The translations under genes were made by a program, and so were the position numbers. The notes beneath the pieces are model-generated. The model saw nothing but the letters and a program-made list of their open reading frames with translations, searched no databases and was not told where the DNA came from. From the NCBI GenBank assembly GCA_014529385.2, contig CM043965.1, positions 12,142,412 to 12,206,411 on the forward strand: 64,000 bases of DNA, given 5' to 3'. Positions 22,120 to 32,669 of the stretch are shown piece by piece (positions within the stretch are counted from its first letter, which is position 1; every line of letters begins with the position of its first letter). This stretch comes from Adiantum capillus-veneris (Eukaryota; Streptophyta; Polypodiopsida; Polypodiales; Pteridaceae).

Positions 22120-25100
22120 ATGCACTTACGCTCTGGGCGGGTGCTAGAACACGAGCATATTGAGGGTGCCTCTGTTCATACGGAAACCCATTACCCATCC
22201 ACGATAAGCTCTAGACCCTCAGCGGGGACACAAGGTAGCACCACCCAAGACCCTAAAATAGCCGCTAGTGATTCCTCCTCCGACTCAGAAATCATGGAAG
22301 CATACCCTACCCAAAACACTGAGAGAGAAGGCCATGCACCTCCTGAAGCTCCACTGCCTAGTACTAGTATGTTTAGCCGTTTCATGGAAACATTAGGTAG
22401 AGCCACTCGCTCGGAACCTGATGCAAATTAAGCACACGAAGGGGGTGGGGAAGTGGACTCTCCTTTCACATCGCACGTGGACCCCACACCCCCAAAGAGT
22501 GTCCATGTGGATATCCTGCCAACTTCTTACCAAGAAGGCCCTGTTGAGCTGCCTCCTTCAGAAGTTCCCTCTAGAGTACCGTTGGTGACAAGTAAAACCA
22601 CGGGGAGCAACATTGCTTCTACCTCACAAGAAACCATTAACACGTCGACTCTAGAAGGATTGTTCATTAATGATCATTGGACATACGACCTCCACACTGA
22701 GGTGTTGACGGATCTACACTCTGGCCACGCCTACCATGTAGGATGGATAGAGATTGTACAATCCACCTCTAGTGCCACGAGCATCGAAGATCACAACAGA
22801 AAATGATCTGTAATGTTATCCATGGCATTATTCAATCAGAAAGGCAAAACCGAGGGTAAATATACTCTCAACTGGCCCCATGAGATTTCTGGATACGAGC
22901 AAGGCTCAACAGCCTACTCTATCACAAATGGAGACTCCTCTAATGAGCCCCATGGACCCATCTTACGTCATTTCACATCCTTGGATTCTATGCAATCTGA
23001 GCCTCCGAGCGAAAACTTTAGCTTCCCTAACTTGGCTCAACCCTCTATTAAGGAAAACCCAGTGCTCACTCCAGGGATAATCCTGACAGAGAATGTACCG
23101 ATGACATCTACGGTTAGCGCGGTGCCACTACCTAGTGTCGTAGTACCTAATATGGAGCCTCGACCATATGTGCCTCTAGCCCCTTATGCACACATGGCCC
23201 CCACACCTCCAATAGTACCACTTGTTTACGCTCCTCGAGTGCCGCTCCCTAGCCCTTATCCGAGTGGACCTATGCCCGGTTATGTTCCATATCCTGCATC
23301 ATCCACACATATGCCAAGACCGGCACCCGTCCCTCTCCCACATATGATTCCAAGAGTACCTCCACCGGCCCTGCCTCCTCACATAGGTAACTTGGCAGCG
23401 TTTGCTCAAACCATAGGTCGATCTATCGCGGAAAATATGCGTCACGCATCTGATAGAGAGCCTAGAAGTAAGGCAATACAAATTGCCAAACTCACGCAAA
23501 AATTCAATGGGGATGAAGATGCTAGGAAACACATTGAAGTGTTTGAGCAAGTATGTGATTCCTTAGGGGAACGCAACGAACTACATAAGTGCAATGCCTT
23601 AAGCTTGACATTAAGTGGGAAGGCTGGAGATTGGTATAGGACCCTAAGGGTGGACGAGAAAACAATCTACCCTACCCTTCGAAGGTTGTTTCTAAAGGAG
23701 TACATACGAGAAGGTGTGCTTTGGGGTGTAGCATCTCAGCTACAGAAGGCCGAACGTAAGGAAGGAGAGTCAGTAAGGGACTTCATTAGTTGTCTAAAGC
23801 ACTTAAACTCTCGCTGCCCTGTAAATGAGCGCTTCAACAATAACCAACTGCTTGATCGATTCATTCGAGGGTTGAGGAATGAAGGAATCTATAATGGACT
23901 AGTGATTAGAGGTATCACAACCTGGGAAGATGTCACTGCCAATGCAATCCAATTAGAGGACAACTTGATGATAGCAGGCATGAGGGTGTCTACTGACACG
24001 AGATCCACTAGCTCACAAGCCATTGAGTATGAACCCATGACTGCAAAGCCCATTTCCAATGAGCCAAAGGTATTTGAGACATTCTTGACAGACCTTACCA
24101 AGGCAATCCAAGAGTCTCTTAAGGATAATCGACCCCCTCAAAATAGTCACATGTATCCAAGAAGGGAGCAACAATGGTGTTCCATTTGCTTAGGTCCACA
24201 TAGCACTAGTGAGTGCCCTACGTTTAGAGTAAAATTTAATGGAACTTGCAACGCATGTGGTAGGTATGGTCACCAAGCTAAGGATTGTTTAATGATCAAA
24301 CGTATGATGGCAAATAGACCACCTGTAGCCTGGACGGATGCGCCTCGAGCTCCTGTATTGATGTCTACTCCACCTGTTGAGCAACTACCGCAACACATGG
24401 TCCCTAGATCTCAAAATGTTGTACAAGCTACACCGCTACCACCTCCTGTGCTAGGACCGCAGCCCCCGCATCCAAGAGTCGCCCCTATGAACCAAGTGGG
24501 TTGCGAGCCATCTAATGCTTATGCAGATGGTTGTGAGGAGGAAATAGACACTAGTATTGCCTACGGACTTGATACATTGGAAGAGTGTCCTATATACTAC
24601 ATGGAAGATTGTTGGGGGCAAGTCAAGCCGGTTTATCAAGTTGCTGCTCTCGCATCCAGAGGTCAAAATATCAACACCCAGGCTAGGAGGCCACCTCTTC
24701 AATGCTACGAGTGTGGTGGACCACATCGAGCAGCGGAGTGCCCTATTAGGCTGCAAAAGAATGCTGCACAGATGCAAGTGAATCAAGGGAGCACGTCTGC
24801 AATGCCAATACTCACACGTAATCGTTGTGGCATAGATCACTTGATTGCCCAATGCCCCTATAACCCAAATGCGCCCAAAATCACACCCTTGAATTTGGTC
24901 GAAATTGCTAGTGTGACATCGCCAATGCCACCCGTCGCACCCGCTTATGCGATTACACGGTCTATGCTTCAAGGGCCAGGCCATATCCTCGAAGAGAGAG
25001 ATACAGCGTCAGTTATCCAAGCAAAGAAAAAGAAGACACGAAGGAAGAAGTCACAGAATACAGAAAATTCAAAGCCAAGTTCCAAAACAAACATAGGAAC

Positions 25101-25314
25101 AGGAGATGACCCCGTGTATATGAATGACCTCGAGGATGATTCAGATTCAGTCGAGACAATGGAGACTAGAACCAATACCACAAGGGGAAAGACCGACACA
25201 GAAAACCATAACATGGAACCAAATGAAAACCGAATAAGAGAAAATCATAAAGAGCCTGTGAAAACACCACAAGTGTTTCCAAATCCAATCCAAGACCCCC
25301 AAGATAAACCGTAG
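22120..25314 (+). pseudogene. Gag of the nested element
   Basis: One frame with stops at 22429 and 22804. It begins MHLRSGRVLE, typical of plant gypsy Gag starts. A Pro-rich stretch (about 23140-23380) precedes a Retrotrans_gag domain at residues ~220-390 of the open stretch from 22813 (AKLTQKFNGDEDARKHIEVF, GKAGDWYRTL). Zinc knuckles: CSICLGPHSTSEC (~456), CNACGRYGHQAKDC (~479), CYECGGPHRAAEC (~631) and a partial CGIDHLIAQC (~671). The C-terminal part is Lys-rich. Role: capsid and RNA packaging. The longest uninterrupted piece is 833 codons. Confidence 0.92.
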
Positions 25315-25383
25315 GGGCAAAAAGGGAAGAATCATAAAAAGAAGATTGGGACGTACCCAAACCCTGTAGACGAGATTAAGCAG

Positions 25384-26299
25384 GTGAAACATCTAAGAGG
25401 TTTAGTGGAGGAGACTCAAAGGAAACTAGAACCAGAACCCATGCAGGTCAAAATTCATGACACCGTGTTTCCCACGCAAGTTCATCCACCCCACATGAAC
25501 CATAGACCGTTAGCCATATCTAGTATCATCCAAGAAGGGAGTGAGGACGGGACATCAGAAAGTGAGCATACACCCTTCTTGTTGGAAAGGATGTTTAACG
25601 AAGGAATACCTGATCCCATTGAGGAATATGAGAGTCCATCCTCACCAGTTCCTAGTCAAGGACCTACACCCTGTAAAACGCCAATGAATGTTACCAAACT
25701 AGTGGACTTCATGTCTTCTGAGGTCCGAACCACGATCATAGCAAAGCTATATGGAGATCCTGATTTATTCCTTGCACTTCGAGCATTCCTTAACGGAGAG
25801 CTACGAACGGGATTACCGCATTTTGCGCAACCAAATAGGCCTGACTCGATTATGATTGATGAGGAAAATCATGTGAAATCACTTGACTTAGATGGACACA
25901 AGTCTGTGATCGAGGTACCCATTAACGAATTAGGACAGTATTTTGAAGGCGACGAGTCTAATGCGACCCTACCCATCACTACCAAGGGATTAACTATAAA
26001 GGGAATTCTTGATGGTGGTGCGGGAGTTAGCATCGTTACAAAAGATTGTTGGGAATCCATAGGAAAACCCCGCCTCAGTGTTACTAACATTGTGGTAAAG
26101 ATGGCAAATGGTACCATAGCCAAACCTATGGGGATGCTCAAGGATCTTAAGATCAAAGTTCTAGGACACAAGGTACGATATACGTTCATTTTAATGGATT
26201 TCTCTAAACACCTTATGTCATATGAAATGATTTAGGACGACCATTCATGAGGGAAGCACAAATGGTTCACGATTGGTCTAAAAATCATGTCTATTTGCA
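25384..26299 (+). pseudogene. Retropepsin of the nested element
   Basis: Same frame as Gag after a TAG at 25312. The N-terminal ~180 residues are linker. The protease core is GQYFEGDESNATLPI, ILDGGAGVSIVTK (Asp at 26011; the usual DSG is DGG, one base different), KVRYTFILMDFSKH, then a frameshift at about 26235 into LGRPFM. The DGG change and the frameshift indicate an inactive copy. Confidence 0.85.
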
Positions 26300-27228
26300 A
26301 TTCCAAGACTCTGTCCTTAGAGTGGATTTGGTGACTGGTAAGGTACACCCCTTATGGAGTAAAACCATTATTGATCATCGCTCTGACACCACAGTTCACT
26401 CAGCCCCACTACAATATTGTTACACTTGTAAGAAGGATACAGACATTGGCCAAGATTCTCCTTACATGGATGTGTTACCGGGTATGACGGAATCAGACAA
26501 TGTGGATTGGATCCACCTAGCATCTACCATAGATACCTGGGGAAATAGAGGAACCACCTGGGTAACACCTGAGGGGGATGAAATGCCTGTACCCTTAAAT
26601 ATGCTACAAGCAATGCATATCGTTTCCGACAAGACTCATCCTAATGTAACGAAGAAAACATACAAGTGGGTCCCTAAAGCTTCGTTAGTGACCATACCTA
26701 GTGCTAAAAAACAGAAGCCTTGTAAGAAACGTACCACTCGCTCCAAGAAAAGTAAGAAAATGTTGCGATGGATCCCTAAACGACTATTGGAAGCCCAAGG
26801 CTACTATCAAGGAACTGATCAAATCTGGGTGCCAAAACGTAGATTGTGCTCTTACCTATCACCTGACCCAAGTGAGCCCAATCCCGTAGCTCCAAAACGA
26901 ATCAATGATCGTGGAAAAGGGAAAAATCACAGAACGCTACACACCCGCTCCAGAGCTAGTTTGGGTACCAAAGAAAGAACGATTTGTTCCACCTAGCTCA
27001 GGAAGGGGGGAGTCCCATGAAGCTTCTAGCTCCTCATATAATACATCCATAGAGGTAAAAGCTTCTACACAACCTCCATCTATAGTAGTGGACCTCCATG
27101 AAGCTACAAAAGAATCCACACCTCCCAGTGTTCAAGAATCACCTAATGAACCACTTCAAGTTCGATCCTGGGAGAGTACCTTACCACCCTTGCAACTTGA
27201 CGAGGCACCTAGGGTAATAGAAAACTAA
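26240..27228 (+). pseudogene. WxPK-module region of the nested element
   Basis: After LGRPFM the frame 26247-26996 encodes HDWSKNHVYLQF and then the repeated modules: WVPK (26667-26678), WIPK (26769-26780) followed by RLLEAQGYYQGTDQ and WVPK (26826-26837). In the next frame another WVPK lies at 26962-26973. Lys/Arg-rich spacers separate them. A Ser/Pro-rich tail runs to 27228. No RT motif (such as YVDD or the DGT/LRMCIDYR block) is seen here or downstream. Confidence 0.75.
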
Positions 27229-28921
27229 TGGCAAAAATCCTCACCTATTACCAACTGGAACAATTGGTTTCAAAGGGTGACAAGCTCATTTCAAATGGTA
27301 TGATCTACCCAAGGAAGGGGGGAGTGTTTGTGGACAGTCATCATTCATTTGTTTCCCTCTCAACCTTTTTCCCTGACCTCTCAATCTCCGATCTTAGGGA
27401 ATGTACATATAAAGCTTTATACTCACAAAAAAAAAAAAAAAAAAGAGCAAGAGCAATTAGCAAAAGACTATGCACATTAAAAGTCAAAACATTGACTCAG
27501 ACCTACACATGTCACATCTGGTACAGTGAAACAGAAACCTATGCCATAAAACACCTTTGATCCTCATCACTTGAGTGATGGAGGGTAGGTAAGATTAGTA
27601 CGATAGGAGTGTTTCTATTTTAGAGTTGAGAGATTAGCGAAGTTCTCTTTTCCCACTGATGTGCCTCCTGGAGGTATTCCTTTTGTTTCATAGTGTGTAC
27701 AGGAGCGTGTTGCTATTGATAGGATTTGGACCTTCATGGAACCTTTCTCTCGTTCACACTTCAGATCAAGCGCGACCATCAACACAAACAGGTGTTTCTT
27801 GTCCATTAGCATTGCCGTTATCTTTTTGCATCTATGATTGTCTGCTTTGATTGTGATTGGTAGCATAATATTCAGTGCATTTGCTTAGTATCAAACATTT
27901 AATTCAATGTAATGTTTTGTCATAATCACTTGTCTAGGTTTAAAAATCAAGCAGTCCGACTAAGCTAGTTTGACCAAGCTAGGTATTAGAAATCTTCTCT
28001 TAATACCATGCGGAATGCCTTCCTAATAAGCAATGGTTACTTAGGTTCTTAATCCGATTTAGGCAGCATTGTGTGAAATGTACTAGGGCTTTCTAGTGGG
28101 CTTAACCCTATTGACCTTTAGCTTAAGTATTATAAAGGGAGTTTACTAATGTGATGAGCCTGGGGAGGGTAACAGTGTTATATGACCCCCCAAAGTTACA
28201 AAATATAAATGCTGAAAATGAACAAACAAAAAATCAAAGTGCCACAATGTAAAATCTTAAGCTGGAAGAGAAATCTCGGCTTGATTTGGTACTTCACTCA
28301 CATGTATCGCCTATGGTACTAGAGCCCTAGAGGTTCCCAGTGTGGGCGCTTTTCCCTGAAAAGCAAAAAACCCAAGGCATACAAAATAAGCACACACATC
28401 AAATTGAATCAATGTGAAAATACTTTGGGGGGTCAAAGAAAAAGTAATCAGTCAGGCGATGATTTCATGAGAAATTCCTTTTATGGTAGCTTAACTACAA
28501 GGTCTTCTAGATATAGCCTCTAGTCAGCCCTCGAACATGAATACTTGGCTCTCGTGATTAAACAACTTAATTGACCACAAAAAATTAAGAAGCTTTCCCA
28601 TGGTATTAATATTCGATCTCTAGTGCCTTTCAACCGTCAAATTAGCGACCCCAGACTTGTTTAATTTTCTACCTTTACATATGTTTATGCATTTGATTAC
28701 ATTGCAATTTAATGTTCATTGCTACCAAATTGTTTGAAATTCTTTGACCAATCAATTTGTCTACCTAAAACTGCATATGCTTTTTAAGAGAATGCAATTA
28801 CTGTGCCAATGTTGTTTGATTTTGCAGTGACTGAAGAAGGCTAAGGACATTCATCTCAAATGCTCTTCCACCTCGACGATCCAGCTTCAACTCAATAGCT
28901 TCCGAGGACGGAATCTACATC
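27229..28921 (+). other. 3' non-coding region of the nested element
   Basis: A short frame at 27228-27560 (EQLVSKGDKLISNGMIYPRK) may be the decayed C-terminus. An A-tract lies at 27427-27444. Two purine runs identical to PPT cores (GGAAGGGGGGAG) occur at about 27001-27012 and 27314-27325. The remainder shows no recognisable feature. Confidence 0.6.
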
Positions 28922-28934
28922 AGGAAGGGGGGCA
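28922..28934 (+). other. Polypurine tract of the nested element
   Basis: AGGAAGGGGGGCA immediately before the 3' LTR start TGATAACCC. Confidence 0.9.
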
Positions 28935-29498
28935 TGATAACCCTCACGGCACACGGACACCCTATGATCTATAAACGTTGTATTATTTAGAGTTAGGTAC
29001 CGGGCTTGTCGGACCAATAGTGAAAGGTAGAGTGATCGTCAATGAGAGGCGCACTTTAACTTGGACATTCAAGGGATTAGTTGGTTAAGCATGGGCGCCC
29101 AAGTGTGAATGGGGTGAGCTCCTATAAAAGCCAACTAAACCTAATTTTTACTCATTCTCTCATTTGTGCAATAGAAGAGTGCTCTTGCTCCATCTCCATC
29201 TTCTTCTTCTTCACCTCCTTGTGTGTGTGTGTGAGAGAGAGAGAGAGGGAGAGTGTGTGTGCGATCGAGCATTACGAAGGCACGACGGCGGCGAAGCGGT
29301 TGAGCGCGGCACGACTGCAGCTTCTTCTTCATCGCGGCGAGGAATCCACCACGAAGGCGAGCGTAGAGCGGTGAGTGACACACCCTTTGTTTTCTTGAGC
29401 TTGCTAGTTTAGGCTTGTTGTGTGCTTGGAGCCGTTTGTGGCTCGCACACGGTGTATTGGCAAGTCCCTTGCTTCGACAGTGCGGCAAGGAGCGCACA
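28935..29498 (+). repeat. 3' LTR of the nested element
   Basis: TGATAACCC...GCGCACA, near-identical to 20678-21245. TATA box at 29123-29130. Confidence 0.95.
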
Positions 29499-29558
29499 TT
29501 GTGTAGGTGGCATAGATTTGAGTTGAGTGGGAAACCCTAATGATGGATGAGTTGTCAT
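29499..29558 (-). pseudogene. First 20 codons of the outer gag, cut off by the nested element
   Basis: Reading the minus strand, an ATG at 29558-29556 opens a frame of exactly 20 codons that reaches the TTGTG/CACAA target duplication. It continues in frame from 20672 downwards on the other side of the nested element. This is the best candidate for the outer gag start. It lies about 460 nt after the last leader palindrome. Confidence 0.7.
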
Positions 29559-30016
29559 GTTTAAGCCTCACTCAATACTCTCAAGATGTTCCTTGATAAG
29601 AACACCTTGGCTTAGTGCACACAATCCCTTTTTGCCCCTGGTCAAGTCTCTAAAAAGTCAAGAATTTGTGACTTTTTGGTCTCTAGAAATTGGTGTTGGG
29701 GTACCCTAGAAGTTTGGATTTAGGAAACCTAGAAAAATTCAGCTCTAAAACCAAAATTCAGCTCTAAAATTTTGCTATTGCCTGCAAGCTTTCTTCCTAG
29801 CTATACCTGACTCAATTGGGAGTTGCCTATCAAAAGTTAGAGCACTTTTAGTGAACTGCACTTGAACTCAAAACAGTCTCAGGACCAGAACACAGGAACT
29901 TTGGCTTGTATCTTGGCCTCCCGAAGGTATTTTTAGCTCAAAATTGAGATTTGGGGTGTACTCAAGTAGGTCTACAAACTTATGAAGTCAAATACCCCCA
30001 CTATGTAGAGGTACAC

Positions 30017-32119
30017 CGATCGCGATCGTTGACCCCATGTCATAGATTTGGAAGATTTTTGCACAGTAGCTAGCCCTTGATGTCTTGATACCAAGTGTCT
30101 TTGTATTTTTGAATTTGGAGATGTTTTGACCAATGAAAACCCAAATCCTAGGTGGTTGTGCGCTTATTGGCCTGATTGTGTAACTGGGACTTTTGACCAC
30201 TTTCTTTTGCTTTTTTGACCTTGCTCCTTTTCGAAAATATGTTGCACTAGATGTCAACTACCTACTCATAAATTTTCAATCTCAAAATGTCACTGGGGTA
30301 CACCGATCGCGATCGTAGTTCCAGCTCCTTTTTGCATGAAATTTTAGGAGTTGATAGACATGGGTATGATTAGTCTATTCCCAAACCCAGTTTGCATTTG
30401 GATCACAAAAATTTGAATTTTCTCAAAATTTTGGTGTGAAGGATCAATGATCAGTGTTTGCCCTATTTGACAACTGCCTTTTGGCTTTTTGACCCTGGTT
30501 CTTTTGAGAAAGTTATTTGTCTAGTTATCAGGTACCTACTCACCAAGTCTCAACTCAAAATGTCACTATGGTACACTGATCGCGATTGTAGTTTTGAGCC
30601 CAAATTGGATGAAACTTGTGGATATGATAGACAATGATGTGTACAGTCTACTCCCCAAATCTTTTTGAATTTGGACAAGAAAAAGTCAAGTTTTCACCAC
30701 ATCTTGGTCTGCTACAGTGGTTTTCTGACTGTCTGCTGTTTTTGGCTATTTTGGTGATTTTTTTTTAATTTTGAAAACTCTTGGTATCTTATACCTAGGT
30801 GTATGTGTGGGTAAAGTCTGGTCAAAATCTGGCACTGAGGTACACCGATCGCGATTGTAGTTTGGAGCCCAAATTGGATAAAACTTCACCAGCTTGTTCA
30901 CTAGGCTATTATAAGACTACCTGCCAAATCTTTTTGAATTTGGACTCAAAAAAGTCAAGTTTCTACCATTTCTTGGTTGGAAGTGCCTGTTTTCCCAATT
31001 TTATCAGTTTGACTTGATTTTGGTGTTTGTTTTGGGAAATGAAAGCTATTTGGGATTGTCCTGTGTACGGGCTATCCCTCTGTATGGTTTCTTCCCAGTT
31101 TTGATGTGTTTTGGTCTACTGAAAGTCAATTTCTATGCCAGTTTAGCAGTTTTTGACTTGGATCTGTATTCAGTGGTTTTGACCTGTTTTTTGTGGTTTT
31201 TGGCTCTCGATCCTTTAGAATTTTATGTTTGTACACACCTGAGGATCCCACATATGAAATATGGTCAAAATCTGGCACTTAGATACACCGATCGCGATCG
31301 TAGTTCTGAGCCCAAATTAGACCAAATTTGGCATGCTTGTAGACACTGATGTTTTAAGGCTATCCCCCAAGTCTTTTTGCATTTGGATCACCAAAAGTCA
31401 AGATTTTGCAATTTCTGGGTCTGTCAGGCTAGTTTTACCCAAGTGGCCTGATTTCCTTGATTTTTGATGTTTTTGGGTGTGGTTGCTTTAGACAAACTTG
31501 TTTAGAATCTTATCAGGAAGGCACATGTCAAATCTTGTACAATTCTGGCACTGAGGTACACCGATCGCGATCGTAGTACAGAGGACAAATCAGACCAATT
31601 TTGGTGTGCTTGTAGACACAGGTGTTCTAAGGCTATTCCCCAAGTCACTTTGCATTTGGATCACTAAAAGCCAAGATTTTGCACTTTCTGGGTCTGTCAA
31701 GCTGGTTTTGTCCAAGTGGCCTGAATTTCTTCTTTTTTGATGTTTCTGGGTGTGGTTGCTTTAGACAAACTTGTTTAGAATCTTATCAGGAAGGCACATG
31801 TCAAATCTTGTACAATCCTGACACTGAGGTACACCGATCGCGATCGTAGTACAAAGGCCAAATCAGACCAATTTTGGTGTGCTTGTAGACACAGGTGTTC
31901 TAAGGCTATTCCCCAAGTCACTTTGCATTTGGATCACTAAAAGCCAAGATTTTGCACTTTCTGGGTCTGTCAAGCTAGTTTTGTCCAAGTGGCTTGAATT
32001 TCTTGTTTTTTGATGTTTCTGGGTATGGTTGCTTTATACAAACTTGTTTAGAATCTTATTAGGAAGGCACATGTCAAATCTTGTACAATTCTTACACTGA
32101 GGTACACCGATCGCGATCG
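30017..32119 (-). repeat. Palindrome array in the leader of the outer element
   Basis: Eight copies of a repeat whose fixed point is the 12-bp palindrome CGATCGCGATCG, usually within GTACAC-...-TAGTAC. Cores: 30017-30028, 30304-30315, 30577-30588 (two changes), 30846-30857 (one change), 31289-31300, 31562-31573, 31835-31846, 32108-32119. Start-to-start spacings are 287, 273, 269, 443, 273, 273 and 273 bp. Flanking unit sequence (TTTGCATTTGGATCAC, CAATTTTGGTGTGCTTGTAG) is repeated but more diverged. On the element's sense strand the array lies between PBS and gag. No coding frame is conserved across it. Confidence 0.92.
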
Positions 32120-32650
32120 TAGTACCTGGGCCAAATCTGATGAAATTTTACAGGCTCTCTCTAACAAGTATTTCCTAGTGTTTGGTGCTACCACTTTGTG
32201 ATTTGAATCAATGTCAACTCTGTTTGGTCAGATTTTCTAATTTCAGAGTCTTATGGCCCTTTTGCCAAAGTTATGTTTTTTTGGTGTTTTTGACTCTATG
32301 TTTTGCCCCAAATCTGACTAGAATGTGATTTACTTATCCTACTCCTAAGTACAGAAATGAAAGAACATAAGAAAATAAATCAAACAAAACAAACCTGATA
32401 AAAAACGGATGATGGATCAGTACTCAATCGATACAAAGAAATTTGAAGAGAAAAAATGCTTAAAGCAACCTCGCTCACAAGTCCCTATATCTCTCAAGAG
32501 TAGATCTAGCCAGCCCCCCGACCCTAGACTCCACTAAGCATTAAACCCCTGTCTAGATGCTTCATTGAAATGTAAATGGAATGGAAATTATCTTTTGGGC
32601 AATAAGAAAACTCTGAATACGCACTCGGTCACTCATCACCTAAGATTCAT

Positions 32651-32669
32651 TCCCCGACAGCGGCGCCAA
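32651..32669 (-). other. Primer-binding site of the outer element
   Basis: Minus strand, one base after the LTR: TGGCGCCGCTGTCGGGGA. Its first 17 nt differ at two positions from the complement of the plant tRNA-Asp 3' end (TGGCGCCGTTGCCGGGG). Confidence 0.88.

Larger units (their letters stand above)
20678..29498 (+). mobile_element. Nested LTR retrotransposon (Gag-Pro-WxPK type), complete
   Basis: 8.8-kb plus-strand element with 568- and 564-bp LTRs, a TTGTG target duplication, PBS, Gag, CCHC region, retropepsin, WxPK modules, a long 3' region and PPT. Gag to protease lies in one frame, with in-frame stops at 22429, 22804 and 25312 and a frameshift near 26235. I see no RT, RNase H or integrase. 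By eye the LTRs differ at about ten positions plus a 4-nt microsatellite length difference, fewer than the outer element's LTRs, fitting a younger insertion. Confidence 0.95.

Noticed and set aside
28044-28061. CCGATTTAGGCAGCA shared with repeat B at 2.3 and 5.3 kb
   Set aside because: One 15-nt match between 64-kb stretches is expected by chance a few times, and the flanks do not align, so I do not claim a link.
20678-29498. Nested element as an autonomous gypsy element
   Set aside because: No RT, RNase H or integrase motif could be found in any frame between protease and PPT.
30017-32119. CRISPR-like array (regularly spaced repeats)
   Set aside because: Spacing is ~273 bp with homologous unit sequence between cores, in a plant retrotransposon leader; no cas genes. 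It is a tandem repeat with a palindromic core.
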